A DNA stretch of 64,000 nucleotides from Capronia americana (lineage: Eukaryota > Ascomycota > Eurotiomycetes > Chaetothyriales > Herpotrichiellaceae), in NCBI GenBank assembly GCA_016110215.1, contig JADWQD010000020.1:248001-312000 (forward strand), written 5' to 3'. Below, one piece after another: positions 33,620-45,989 of this stretch. The position numbers and the translations under genes were made by a program. The first letter of the stretch is position 1. Each line of letters starts with the position of its first letter. The notes below the pieces were generated by a model, which searched no databases, was not told the DNA's origin, and saw nothing but the letters and a program-made list of their open reading frames with translations.

Positions 33620-35712
33620 AGTGACGAGTTGGTTGTTCGTGAAGGCACAAAATATTTGTTGGAGAAACGTTTTCTGGAAAATGTCAGTCTCAAGCCACGC
33701 AAGGTTGAGGCTTGCATGTGATCGCCATTGCAGGAGTCGTGGCGCGGCCTCGGCATCTTGAGATCCATCGATCCACTCCGCATTTCGAGTGAATCTTCCA
33801 AGATCACAAAGTTCTTCTTTCTGGATCCGGTCGCAACGGAACTATTTCACAAAAGAAGACCCTTGCCCAATTCCAGGCTATTAATGATTCACTGTAAGAC
33901 ATCTGGGAAGGACAATTGGGGACGCTCCATGGTAAGTACGAGTACAGCACCTGTTCCCTTCTCGTTCAGTGCTGTGCAGAGTTCATGTTATGACCTGGGG
34001 CATCAGTGCTCGCGCTTTCTGGTCACGATGAATATTGTGTTGGATCACAACGCGCTCTGACGAATGGAGAATACACCCTTGGATATCAAAGATCCGGATC
34101 GTTTCCGGTTCCTTCATGACACTTCGTCAACATCTGAAGTCATCGGAGGCCCCCAACGCAGTCAGATGTCGTGCTTTGGAAATGGGACAAATTTTCGCCA
34201 ATACCACCTTCGGCCCGCAGCTCGCTGGAGAGTTCTTGCTCAAGTTAAATGTGGTCAGGATTGCCATATAGGTGAGCTGGAACATCCACAGAAGCCGCGC
34301 ACGTTCCAAGAGACGTTTCTGATCCAGGCACTTCCTACACTGTACAATGACACAACACAAGACGAAACGCCGCAGCACCTGGCTCTCCTCGGGCTGCGAT
34401 AGCATGTTCAGCATTTATAGCTTCATAATGGAGACTTGCGGCTCGCTCCCTATCCTCCAATGACACCAACAACAAAATATCATCCGCTTCTGCGAACATC
34501 GCTCACGAGTCCCTAGGAACTGCTGGACGGGAATTTTGGCTGCTTTCTCTACGCCTGAATTTGGTTTGCAATACCCTCACCCTCTGATCCCGTCTTTTCG
34601 TGCCCAGCGGGGTAAGCTTCCTTCAGATATCGTGACAAGTATACAGAAACCTTGCCAGCTGGAAGGCCGATGCCCAGTCATTGCGGTACATTCATTGAGA
34701 TGCGGTCTCATCAGAACATCCAATGTAGAGGCATGGACAAACATCGGGAGCTTACATTGACAGGGGTTGCACTGCATTCCGGCAATATGATCACGTACTT
34801 GAACAGGTTCTAGAGTTCATACATTGATCACCACTCTTGAGGCTATGTGGCGCTCTTTCGGAATGGTAGGCCGAGGTTGGTGCTGAACGGGACCTGGCTC
34901 AACAGGTGGATCTTGCGAAAAGGCCCACGTCTTATCGGGGTATCGACTAAAGTTGTGCTCATGACACCCACCGAGAACAAGATCATGAGAGGCAAACTCT
35001 AGCGGGACGAATTTAGCATTGAGAAGAGGTGAGAAGATCGACATTGATGTTTGACGACAATCCGATATGACAATGTCAGTTCTATCGAGGTCGAGAATGC
35101 GCTGCAACTCCCGTAGGAAGACGTGCAGTGGAGGGAAGGCTCTGCATCTCGGCCAAGTTTCATTCAGAAGGCCTGAGATCGCAACGTTTGGATTCCTTCG
35201 TGACGTGAACCCGGCAAATTTTCGGCACAGGCAGAAGCATTTCTCAACTTACGCTCGATCTGAAACATGCAAAAGTTATTATTACTCTGGGCTTCCCAAG
35301 ATCTCTGAGCCCCACCAGCAAGCTGGCCGTCAGTCAAAAAAGCACGATGCCGATATCCTCCTGCATGCAGACTTACTCATTCTGGTGTATTCTTGCCTCG
35401 AACCTGGTACCACAGTCCGCGGAAAGCACGTAGTCCGAAAAGGTGGTGACTTTCCGTTCCGTATCCGCGTATTCGCTCGCCTTGGTCGTGTACTGTGTAC
35501 TCCGTCAGGCTTCCCATGAACCCACCCACAAATACCATCCTCTACGGTTCTGGCAGTGCCTGCTAGCGCCATGGTTTCTGCGAACCAAGAACGCACCTCG
35601 TCTCACAATCGCCTCACCTCATCCTCATCAATTTGATACCTTTTGGCGCTCGATCCTAGAGGTCGCGGATGGAAGTTTCCTACGTCGACTCTTGTAGCGG
35701 CGCCCTTCAACA
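33620..35712. other. 2.1-kb intergenic region between divergent genes
   Basis: This is an unusually long gap between the helicase and glucosyltransferase starts. Scattered open frames of 65-150 codons on both strands overlap each other and have no recognisable domain. I could not assemble them by splicing. It must hold both promoters. Relic or non-coding RNA content cannot be excluded. Confidence 0.5.
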
Positions 35713-38631
35713 ATGGGTAAAGAGAAGGCACCCGCTCGCAGACCCCTAGCAAGAACGGTACCAGCACGACGTGCACATCCAATTATACAGACCGACAACC
35801 TTCCTGCTACCGATGAGCCTGATTCGCCGCTCCCCGAGGCGCTTCTTGATGACACCACCGACGTTCTGGACGACGGACGCGTCTCTCTCAACCTTGATTC
35901 CAAGCTCGCTCAGGTCTTCGCTCAGCTTATCGAGATCAACGATGAAGAACCTCCGCCCTCGCCTCCGCCAGCTTACAACGACGTCTCAGATCCTGAATCG
36001 TGGGAACTGCCACTTAATATCGTGATTCAGGTTGTTGGTAGCAGGGGTGACGTTCAGCCATTTGTCGCTCTAGGGACGGAATTGAAACGGTATGGTCATC
36101 GGGTGCGCCTGGCGACTCACTCTCTCTTCAAAGACACTGTAGAAAATGCCGACTTAGACTTCTATCCTATTGGAGGAGATCCGGCTCAACTGATGGCGGT
36201 AAGTAATATCTTGCGGCTGGTCGACTGCACGGCTGACAAATATCTAGTACATGGTAAAGAACCCAGGCCTGCTTCCTCGGATCGAGGCACTGCGACAAGG
36301 AGATTTCAGCAAGCATAGAGCGATGATTCGTGAGATACTCGATGGATGCTGGGCTTCCTGTATTTCTCCTTCCGAAGACGGAGAACCCTTCGTCGCCAAC
36401 GCGATCATTGCCAATCCTCCATCTCTTGCCCATACACATTGTGCACAGGCCCTTGGAATACCTCTTCATATCATGTGCACCATGCCGTGGACCCCGACTC
36501 GAGCATTTCCTCACCCACTGGCCAATATCAGCACCAAGAGCACAGATCCGAAACTGGCAAACTATGTCTCGTACGGCATGATTCAATTGTTGACGTGGAA
36601 TGGGTATGCAATTCTCGCTCCATAAGGCCAGCAGACTCACCCCTTCTTGCAGAATCGGAGATATCGTGCAGAAGTGGAGGGATACACTCGATCTCGAACC
36701 TTTGCCACTGTCCGAAGCTCCCTTCCTCATGGAGACTCTGCAAATTCCGTTTACATACTGCTGGTCCCCAGCGCTTGTGCCGAAGCCTCGAGACTGGGGC
36801 AGAAACATCGGTGTGTAGGTCTTCTCCTTGCGATGAAGCCGCCTAATCGGAGAGTAGATGTATGTGGTTTCCTGCTTCGACATCCACCAAATTACGATCC
36901 GGCACCAGAGCTTGAAGCGTTCCTGGAAGCTGGGCCACCGCCCATCTATATTGGTTTCGGCAGCATTGCTATTGATTACTCGGACGGGCTGGTTACTACC
37001 GTGCTTAACACAGTCAAGGAATGTGGGCTACGCGCTATAATCTCGAAAGGTTCGATCAAACTTGAGAGGACAGAGCATGACCAAGATATCTTCTGGATAG
37101 GGGATTGCCCGCACGGTAAGCTTCCTGCTAGTTCGAGACGTTGGATAATCATTGAGGGTGACTTCAGAATGGCTCTTTCAAAGAGTTTCTATCGTGATAC
37201 ATCATGGGGGCTCTGGAACGACAGCTTGCGGTCTTCTGAATGCTCGGCCCACGATCATCATTCCATTCTTCGGAGAGTGAGTTTCTCCGACATTGGCTTT
37301 CGCAGGATTGCTGAAAACAGACAGTCAACCTTTCTGGGGCAACATGGTGGCTCGCAGCGGTGCAGGGCCTCGTCCGATCCCCCACCGTCGTCTTACTACC
37401 ACGAAGCTCTTCGAAGCGCTCCAATATTGCAGGAATTCGGCAGCGAGAGAAGCCGCCTCGTCCGTCGCGGCAAAGATGCAAGCGGAGCTCGGGGTGAAAG
37501 CCGCAGTCCAGTCGTTCCATCGTCATCTACCCGCCAGTGTTATGAGATGTGATTTGATTGCAGGCCTTCCAGCTACTTGGATCTACACAAAATCCAAAAG
37601 GGACATAAAGCTGTCCGGTGCCGCCGCCGAGATACTGATCCAGTCTCGGAGAATAAAGGCAGAAGACCTTCATCTTTACAAGTCCAAACCCATTATCATC
37701 GAAAATCGCCGCTGGGACTTTCTCACTAGCTCTCTCTCTGTGTCTATGGGAGTGTCATACGATATTCTTGCTTCCTTGAGTGGCTTCTGGAGAAATCCGC
37801 AGCAGATCCGAAAAGAAAAAGGCAAACAGCGGGCTCTCGCTCGCGTTTCGTCTGAAGCATCGAGCTCGGTGATTGACAACGAGGAGGGAAAAAGCTCGGG
37901 TAAAGACATAGCAAAGATGGTCGGTGCGTCCGCAATGAGTATCCCGCACTTTACTGGAGCCGCTGTGAAAGGGTTCGTTGTCGATTTGCCTGTCGCCGTT
38001 GCAGAGGGGTTCAGGAACACGCCAAAGCTGTACGGTGAGAACGTGCCTAGTCATGCACCCGTGACGGATTGGAAGAGTGGCATCACGGTTGCTGGTACGA
38101 CATTTGCACATCAGATGGCGGAAGGACTCACGGATCTCCTCGTTCAGCCTGCCAAAGGCGTGGCTAAGGGAGGTGTTATTGGGTTCGGCAAAGGTATTGG
38201 CAAAGGTGCTTTACAAACACTTACGAAGCCCACTGCAGGTAAGTTCCCTGACATTCCACACTACTGGACCGCGCTGACATTCGTATGAAGCTTGCATGGG
38301 CTTGGTTGGCTACACGGGTCAAGGAATCTACAAGTCCCTGTATGCAGCAGTTCACTCGAAAACCAAGAAATCAGTTGCGTCTGCTCGCCGCGTACAGGAC
38401 AAGTACTTCATTCGAGCGAATGGCGCAGAGATTGACGCCAACCTGGTCCTAGAGGAGTTCGACAGGATATGCCAGTCAAACAAGAATTTCCAGTATTCAA
38501 GCTTACAGAGCAGTATCACATCAATGACACTATCGAGAGCGACGACAAGTGCTTCAAGCCGGATACAGCCATCGTCACATATCACTGAAGATGAAGCACC
38601 AATGTACCAGGAACGAGAACATCCACATTAG
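35713..38631 (+). CDS. Sterol 3-beta-glucosyltransferase-like protein (GT1/GT28 fold)
   Basis: Seven exons (35713..36198, 36248..36603, 36653..36810, 36858..37115, 37168..37276, 37325..38238, 38291..38631), 873 residues. It resembles UDP-glucose:sterol glucosyltransferases. The N-terminal GT28 motif is GSRGDVQPFVALGTELKRYGH from residue 109. The donor-binding C-terminal half has YIGFGSI and HHGGSGTTA at 431-439, with Ser where most members have Ala. It lacks the PH and GRAM domains of Atg26-type enzymes. Instead, the last 300 residues hold Gly-rich repeats (KGVAKGGVIGFGKGIGKGALQTLTKP, then a GLVGYTGQG unit) of the kind seen in C-terminal regions of Vps13-like lipid-transfer proteins. Probably membrane-associated sterol or lipid glycosylation. 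The acceptor is unproven. Confidence 0.85.
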
Positions 38632-39342
38632 CCGCCGAAAATCAGCAGGGACAGAACTGAGTTTGCGAGCAAAGTAACAGCTACTTTGGGGAATGACAGA
38701 GCTGTCGCTTGTGCTACCTTATTACTCCTGCAACCACGACTTTCCCGGATTTATTGTTGCTTAACATACTCAGGTCCAACATGGCTATATCGACATCCCT
38801 CTCGAGTCGCCACGTCATGAAGCCGGATGGGAAAACAAACGTTGATAGCAAGCAGAGTCTCTCACTGCTTCTGGCAATTTCCCAGTGTGTAATCTGGTAA
38901 CAAGCGTTGCTCCATGCTGGTATTGACCACAATTGCTATGACATTCAGGCGTGAAAGTGCGGAATAAGCTATGGCATGTTCGACGGGTTGCTGATCCTTC
39001 GAGCCGCGATAGGAGAGCACATGTTGACTGAAGCAGGACATGTCCCGAGATGGGCCGCATATCATTCGATGCTCAAGCAAAAGGGCCACTTCCAGGTTCC
39101 ACCGTCGCCCTTTTAATTGAAACTGGGAGAAGAGCCGGGGTACATGTTGGTGGTATTGGAGGTGGACTCAAAGCACGAGAGCATTATTTGAGGGAAATAA
39201 CGACATTAAGCCCCAAGCTCTCTCACATCCTCGGGCTCGATCTCAACTTTATACTCTTTCTCACAGATTTTCTGCTAGCCAAGCTTCTGATCAACAAGCT
39301 GCTTCGTGTTCGACTCGAGAACGTAGGCCTTGTTTGCCACGA
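38632..39342. other. Convergent intergenic region
   Basis: 711 bp between the 3' ends of the glucosyltransferase and P450 genes. No gene or repeat is seen. Confidence 0.5.
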
Positions 39343-40893
39343 TCATGACTCAGCATTCTCGAGTGGAACTCTCCCCATGACCACGTCCAAGTCCGTTTCT
39401 GCCTCTTCCCAGATCTTATTCACAATCGTTGCCCTTGCTTCTCGCGGTACAAACGTAGCTTCAAACTTGACAGGATGCGAATTGAAGCCTTGCGTGAAGG
39501 CAAATGGATCAACTTCTCGCCTCTGCTTCATGCCGTTAACAACATCGTACTTGTATTCGATGTCAAACGTCCACAGGATTCTCGCGATGTTAATGAATAG
39601 ACTGTTCTTTGCGATGTGTTGCCCCGTGCAGATTCTTCTTCCAAAGCCAAATGCCGCCAGCGGCAAGTCTGGGTGCTCAATCCAACGGTCTGGGATAAAG
39701 GCGTATGGGTCATTATACACGTTCTCGTCGAGATGCATTGACCAGTGATTGCCAATGACCGTTGCTCCCGCTGGAATGTGATATCCCATGTATTCATCAT
39801 CCTGTATGACAGCATGGGGTATGCCACCGGCCGACACGGGGCGCCAACGAAGAGTCTCCTTGACAATCGCGTCGATGTAAGGTAGCTTGTCCTTGTCATC
39901 GAAAGTTGGAAACCGGGAGGATCCAAGGACGGCATCGAGTTCGGCTTGTCCCTTTTTCATCGCGTCGGGGTATAGAAGCATTGCTAGCGTGAACACTTCA
40001 AGCGCCATTGTGGTTGTGTCGCTACCTGCTTCGTAGAGAATGCCTACATCATAAGCCAATTCTTTCTCTGTCATTGCCTGGCCTTCTTTCATCTGCTGAG
40101 CTTGCTTAGACCAGTTCCAGGACTTAGAGACCTGGCCCTGGCTCAAGTTATCCAGGTATAACTTGGACTCAAACGTATGCAACTTGTCTCCGAGGCGTTT
40201 CCAAGGTGCAAGAAGAGCCGGAAGGTAGTTCAGCGCCGGGAGTGCATCGACTAGCCATGTTCCGACTCGTGCGGCGTATAAGAAGTTTTCCATCACCTGA
40301 TCAATGGCCTTGACCTCTCGCTCATCACCCCTGATCATTCGCCGTCCGTAAGCGAGGGCAAAGATTAGGCTGGACGAGTACCGATGGTAGCGATCTGCAA
40401 AGTCTGCATTCGGGTCTAGCAGCTCGTAGATGAGCTGAAGGCTTTCGAGTTCTTGTAACTTGCGGTAGCTTTGGGAGATGCGAACATTCAGAAAGGCGCC
40501 CTGCAGACGTTGGTGATTGCGCCATTGCTGACCGTAAGGCATGAGCAGAGTCCTGTACCCTTTACTAACACACTCGCCTCCCATGACAACGCGAGGTCGG
40601 GAGCTGTAGATGTTGCTCCGCTTGTCGAGCAGGTCATGGGCAGCTTCATGGGTACCCAACATGATAATGGTATTCAGGCCGTACTGAAGGCTGAAGATCG
40701 GCCCGTACTGCTTGCTCCATTCTTGATAGGTCCGCCACGGATAGTGCTCAGGCGCCTGGTGGAGGTTCCCGATTATTGGCAGCCGTGGTGGACCTGGAGG
40801 AAGGTTCAGTCTCTTGCGACTACGTAGAAAGCTCAGCAGCCATGCTAAGACCACAAATGCAAGGATTCCGAGAGTGGCGACGTTAAAAAGCAT
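39343..40893 (-). CDS. Cytochrome P450 monooxygenase (OrdA-like)
   Basis: Single exon, 516 residues, apparently intact. The N-terminal hydrophobic anchor (MLFNVATLGILAFVVLAWLL) is followed by the hinge LPPGPPRLPIIGNLHQ. The oxygen-binding I-helix motif is YEAGSDTT, the K-helix ExxR is in VKETLRWRP, and the heme loop is FGFGRRIC422TG. The pattern resembles the fungal O-methylsterigmatocystin oxidoreductase-like P450 group, which in other fungi often serves secondary metabolism or xenobiotic oxidation. The lack of introns contrasts with the other P450 in this window. A CocE-type hydrolase is divergent across a 780-bp promoter and an MFS permease lies beyond it, so co-regulation is possible. The substrate is unknown. 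Confidence 0.92.
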   Translation of the reverse strand: MLFNVATLGILAFVVLAWLLSFLRSRKRLNLPPGPPRLPIIGNLHQAPEHYPWRTYQEWSKQYGPIFSLQYGLNTIIMLGTHEAAHDLLDKRSNIYSSRPRVVMGGECVSKGYRTLLMPYGQQWRNHQRLQGAFLNVRISQSYRKLQELESLQLIYELLDPNADFADRYHRYSSSLIFALAYGRRMIRGDEREVKAIDQVMENFLYAARVGTWLVDALPALNYLPALLAPWKRLGDKLHTFESKLYLDNLSQGQVSKSWNWSKQAQQMKEGQAMTEKELAYDVGILYEAGSDTTTMALEVFTLAMLLYPDAMKKGQAELDAVLGSSRFPTFDDKDKLPYIDAIVKETLRWRPVSAGGIPHAVIQDDEYMGYHIPAGATVIGNHWSMHLDENVYNDPYAFIPDRWIEHPDLPLAAFGFGRRICTGQHIAKNSLFINIARILWTFDIEYKYDVVNGMKQRREVDPFAFTQGFNSHPVKFEATFVPREARATIVNKIWEEAETDLDVVMGRVPLENAES

Positions 40894-41673
40894 CTTTTCG
40901 GTTCAGGAAACCAAGAAGTGAAGCAAGGTCGCATTGGAGGTATTGGCACAGATTATCAGTATTTACCAAACTCACGCGTTCTCCCTTTGTATATGTTCGT
41001 CGCCAGCAGACGGCCTGAAGGCTATCAAGGTGAGCATGCTTTGTCAACGGAGCGGCCTGGTACCGCCGGCTTTGAAATTCTCCCACATTTTCACGAGGCA
41101 TCCGGTCAGGGTTAATAATTGGCATTGATGGGGACCAGATTGGTAGATTGTCAGACCTTCGGATTGGCCCAAGGCATCTCTAACTCGTGACACCGGACAT
41201 AAAGGTTGGCCCATACGTCCCGCTTGCTTTCTGCCCCCGCGGCCAAGATCAACGCTTGATAGGTCTCGATGCAGTAACGCAGTTGCAGCACCAGCTTTGT
41301 GGGAGACCCGGAACGGTTGTTGTGGGACAGTTTCGATCTGGGGCCGCCCCAACGCCAAGCCATCTCCCCGCTTCTCCCCCACAAGAGCCGCTAACGAGGT
41401 TAGGAGCCACAGAGGTCAACCTGCGACACCTCGACGCGTCGTCGGGAAGTGACGCACGCGTCCGAGTTTGATCCTTTCGGCGACATAGTCGCAGCAGCAA
41501 CCGTTTGCGAAGGATTCTGGCCAAATGCGAGCTGCTATTGTGCCTTTCGTCCGAGGATGGGGCACTTTGCAGACTGCCGGAAGCATATATGGGAGCGCTG
41601 AACATGCGCGCTTTCATTCGCGTTTCCCTCATCTCCATTCACATGCCGTTTAGAAGAGCATCGAACCTCCGAA
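40894..41673. other. Divergent promoter, P450 / CocE-type hydrolase
   Basis: 780 bp separate the two starts. A perfect 10-bp palindrome, CGACGCGTCG, lies at 41432-41441, with a second GACGCACGCGTC-like motif just beyond it. No gene is seen. Confidence 0.5.
41432..41441. promoter_or_regulatory. 10-bp palindrome CGACGCGTCG in a divergent promoter
   Basis: A perfect palindrome containing ACGCGT, about 230 nt upstream of the hydrolase ATG and 540 nt upstream of the P450 ATG. It could be a transcription-factor site. No factor is assigned and a chance occurrence is possible. Confidence 0.3.
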
Positions 41674-43707
41674 ATGGCTTATAGCGTGAGTGGCATTGAT
41701 GTTGCTCAAGGGCCGGTTACCTCACCTGACGCGCCCTCTGCTCGATACGATGGCTTGAAGCCTACAACGACCACCCTTCCTGCTGGCTTCCAGAAGAGCC
41801 CCGCCCATCGAGCGTTTCGTGCCAGCACAATCTATGAGAGAGACATTGAGATTCCTCTTCGCGACGGTACAGTCATCCGCGGCGATGTCTTCCGCCCCGC
41901 CGACGCAGAACACCCGGTCCCGGCGTTGGTTGCTTGGAGTCCTTACGGCAAGAGTGGGACAGGTAAGATGATAAATGTAGCTGGGGATCTTGCAGCTTAG
42001 TACTGCCCGCACAGGCTTCTTCACATTAGACATTGTTCCCGGCCGCGTTGGCGTATTCCAGGACAGGCTGTCGGGGTTTGAAAGCTTCGAAGCACCAGAC
42101 CCAGCCGAATGGACCGCTCGAGGATACGCAATTGTGAACATCAACTCACGTGGCGCGTTTGATTCACAAGGAGCCATCAGGTCAGTTGTCGGTCGCATTG
42201 TCTTCGAGAGACCCTGGCACTAACTGACAAGATGGTTTGGCTCCGGCGAAGGTCGCGATGGGTATGATGCCATCGAGCACCTGGCGACACTTTCATGGTG
42301 CAGTGGAAAAATTGCCACGGTTGGAAACTCGTGGCTCGCAATGGCTCAATGGCACATTGCGGCAGAGAATCCTCCGCATCTCACCTGCATTGCGCCGTTG
42401 GAAGGGTGCAGCGACTTCTACCGGGAGACCTTTTGCAGGGGTGGTGTCCCGTACAAACCTTTCTGGGGATTTCTCGCGCAGTATGGGCTCTTCGGTATGA
42501 GACTTTGTGTGGCTCCATTTATGACGCTGTGTCGGTGCTGACTTGAAACAAGGACGCAACCAGCAAGAGGACGTCCTGGCTATGTTGGAAAAGTACCCTC
42601 TAATGAACGAGTACTGGGAAGACAAGAGGGCTAGGATCGCGCAAATTCAAGTTCCCGCCTACATCCTGGCCAGCTACTCCACAGGCTTGCATACCGTTGG
42701 CTCTTTCAGAGGATACGAAGATATTGCAAGCAAGGATAAGTGGTATGACCCTCGGAGGTTTTCGAGGTCGTTCTTGCTGATAGGTCTTGCTCAGGCTTCG
42801 AGTCCATCCAACTCAGGAGTGGCACGATCTGTACACGACAGAATGCATCGAGGACCTCCAGCTTTATTTCGACCACTTCTTGAAAGGAAAGGACAACGGG
42901 TGGGAAAAGACGCCACGGGTCCGCGTCTCAACACTTCGATACAACCGAGTGGGTACTAGTCCAATTAATTCTTCGTTGCTTGCTCACACGAAACAGGCTC
43001 CAGAGTACAATCATGTTGTTGCAGATTGGCCGGTGCCAGACACCAATTACCGGACTTTCTTTCTTTCGCAAGACCAGGCTCTCCTCGAAGAACCTACTGC
43101 TTCTCCTGCCACCCTGACATACCAGTCGGATGCTCCCGCATTGCAGATGGACACCGACAGCGAGGAACTGAGTTTCACTTATACTTTTGCCAGTCGCAGT
43201 CGCCTCATTGGGTATCCGAGAGCCATCCTCTACATGTCTTGCTCAGAGCACGACGACCTAGACGTTTTTGTCCAGATCCGCAAAGGCGACTCAAACGGCA
43301 ACGTTCTTCAGAACATCAACATACCTCTATCAGAGCTTAGGTTGCAGGCTTCACAGGTTGTCACGATCAATACAAACAAATACATCGGTCCAACCGGCAT
43401 TCTCCGTGCCAGTCATCGGCATATCGACCAGGCCCGCTCCAAACCGCATTGGCCAATTCACAGCCATGACCGAGAAGAAAAGGTAGTCCCGGGTAATATC
43501 GTCGAGCTGGAGATTGGAATCTGGCCGACTGGTATAGTGTTTGAGCAAGGAGAGAAATTGATCTTCAAGATTGCCGGACATGAACTAAGATTGGCCGAAT
43601 TCGAGCCATTGCGAGGTGCATTCACGACTGGGAACAAAGGCCGACATATCGTTCATATCGGAGGGGATCATCCTAGTCGCGTCATCGTACCTTTCGTCGA
43701 GGTCTAA
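41674..43707 (+). CDS. CocE/NonD (S15 peptidase-like) alpha/beta hydrolase
   Basis: Six exons (41674..41962, 42015..42180, 42232..42494, 42553..42742, 42795..42948, 42997..43707), 590 residues. It belongs to the X-Pro dipeptidyl-peptidase/CocE family: an alpha/beta-hydrolase domain then a C-terminal jelly-roll domain (XPD C-terminal type, beginning about residue 400). Seen: RDGTVIRGDVFRPADAEHP near the start, NINSRGAFDSQGAIR, WFGSGEGRDGYDAIEHL, the nucleophile S185 in VGNSWLAMAQW, and the C-terminal EIGIWPTGIVFEQGEKL. Such enzymes hydrolyse esters or amides of varied acceptors. The last intron (42949..42996) is 48 nt, divisible by three and without a stop, so its retention would give a longer in-frame product. 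A P450 and an MFS permease flank it. Confidence 0.88.
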
Positions 43708-44434
43708 GGCGAGCGAGAGACTTGACGAGAATTAGTCATGCAACCTTTTGCAAGCGCTCGTGCCTGTGCTTGCTTTACTCTGCACTCTTCAGTCCATGCC
43801 GCTGCCGGCGAGTTGATAACCCAACATTGTCGATACGTATGCAAGTGCTGGCCATCGAACGTCCAAATGGGACCCTGGGCCATGCCCCGTCGCTGTGGGG
43901 CATCTGCATCATCGGGCAAAGCATATGGTGCCCCATCCCTGGTGCTATCAGTCCCAGGTGTTGAGCAGTGCTAGCAGGCTCCGACCAAGTACGATCCTAC
44001 CGCAACGACATTCGAACCATTCGAGAGTTGTAACGCTCCACAACATCCTTGAGGCCAACCAATTTGAGCTAGTGTCCTGGACGGGGGATCGTGCTCCACA
44101 TTGGTCCCGGGCCGCGAAGGGATCTGGGACATCTATTTCGTGTAACGTCGACGGAGATCCGTTCTTCCATCCGTCCGAGAGATGAGGGCACGTACGTACG
44201 TAGTATACAACGTCCTAGCCGCCACAAAAGGCATCGGTTTCAGCCCCACGACAACGAGTTAGGCCTAGAGCGGATGGTCGTGTTTATGGAGTAAAACAGC
44301 AGATATGCTAGAGCGTGAAGACGTGGTGTCTCTATGGCCGGGGACTTCGAAGCTTAGGGGTTTATCTCTAAAGGATCAGCATCTGAGCCGTCGATATTAT
44401 GTCTGCCTTCCCGTTTACCGTGCCAGCTTGATTT
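43708..44434. other. Convergent intergenic region
   Basis: 727 bp between the 3' ends of the hydrolase and permease genes. No gene seen. Confidence 0.5.
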
Positions 44435-45989
44435 CTACAACGCGTATCTGAAGCCTGGTACACCTGCGATATGCGTGCCGCTTCGATCCGCTGCCTTGTT
44501 CCGTGCGTTATAGATGTACACCATGAAAGCCAAGGCGAGGACCATGTACGCAGTGAGCCCAATGGTTGTGTAGATGCCGGGGCCGTATGACGGAGCGTCT
44601 TGACCTCTGAAGATGAGACTGCCAATAATGCCTCCGACTGCACCGCAGGCGATCAGTATCCCAGCAGATACTGCTCTTCCGGCCGAGTCGATAACATTGG
44701 ATTGATTGAAAGCAAGCAGCGCCGGAGTGTTCGAGTGGACACCCATCGTGGCAAGGAAGATGCCAAGATATCGAACCTGATTCGAGAAGCCTTCCCGCAT
44801 GACTGAGACATCGTGAGTAGCGGTACAACACAAAATGGAGCGGGGTGGAACGCACTTGAGAACCCCGTTATCATGACGAGAGAATTGAAGATGCAGACAA
44901 TTGCCCTCTTCTGGTACTTGTCTGACAGGTAGGAAGTAATGCCGAGCAGCCCGAGAGCCGCGAAGAAGGGATAACCCGAGCGCAAGCTTGCCTCGAGACC
45001 AGAATAGCCCAAGCCCTGTTTCTCCGTCAATAGTGGAATGGTAACGAAAGGAGTTCGCATACTTTGATGATCGTCGGCGTGAAGAAACCAACGGCATTGG
45101 CCGTTCCAACATTGAAGCAGTAGATTGTGCCTTGCGCCCACATGGTCCAGTCCTTCGCGGTGTGGGTAAAAGATGACCAGCTGACTTTGCCAGTCTTGTA
45201 CTCTCCACGGTCCTTTTCGAGTTTGTTGTAGAGGTAGACTCTCTCGTCTGGTTTGATCCATTTCGTATGATCGGGGAACTTGGGAACAAACAAGGGCGCA
45301 ATGAGACCGACGGCCATTGTGGCTCCACCTTCAATGGAGAAGATCCAGCGCCAGCCGTTCATGTCCCGAAGACCACCCATCGAACCAAGTCCGTAAGAGA
45401 GGATGCCAGCCAATCCCGAAGCCACGACGCCGACACCGTAAGCGAAGGATATCCTCTTGTGCAATTCTGTCCGCGAATACCAGCAGGCGATGGTGAAAGT
45501 GATCCCAGGGAGGATGCCACCTTCGAGCGTACCGAGAAGGAGGCGGAGGAACGCCAGGACTCCCCAGTTGTGCACGAAACCCATGCCAGTCAGGACCGCT
45601 CCCCATGAGACGGTGAGAAAAGGGATCCACCATCGAGGCTCGACTTTGGTGAGAATCCAGTTGGAGGGCACATCCGAAAGCGCGTAGCCGGGGAAATAGA
45701 TCATGAGGACGATAGAATACTTTTGAGTACCAAGATTGAGATCTTCTTGCATTCCAAGGACTTTGGCACTTCCAATATTGATTCGGTCAAGGATAGAGAT
45801 CGCATAGATCAGTCCAAGCATGGGCAAGACATGTGCGTCGACTCTCCACATGAAGCGACGAATCTGCGAACGTGTCAAGGTAGACTCTTGGTGTTTCTTC
45901 TCATCTTCCACGATCTGCTCCGTATGTGTCGCAACGACCTCCTCTTTGCCGGCGATGTTGATATTTCCTTCGACATCGATGGGGTCCAT
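44435..45989 (-). CDS. MFS permease, anion:cation symporter (allantoate permease-like)
   Basis: Three exons (45989..45063, 45015..44856, 44802..44435), 484 residues, about 12 membrane segments. It resembles the ACS family of major facilitator transporters (Dal5/Tna1-like), which import small organic anions such as allantoate, nicotinate or pantothenate with protons. Features seen: the cytosolic N-terminus, LDRINIGSAKVLGM in helix 1-2, SNWILTKVEPRWWIPFL in the A-loop region, RLLLGTLEGGILPG in helix 4, and WIKPDERVYLYNKL in the central loop. Both introns (47 and 53 nt) restore helices when removed. The substrate is unknown. It is convergent with the CocE-type hydrolase, which suggests but does not prove a common pathway. 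Confidence 0.88.
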
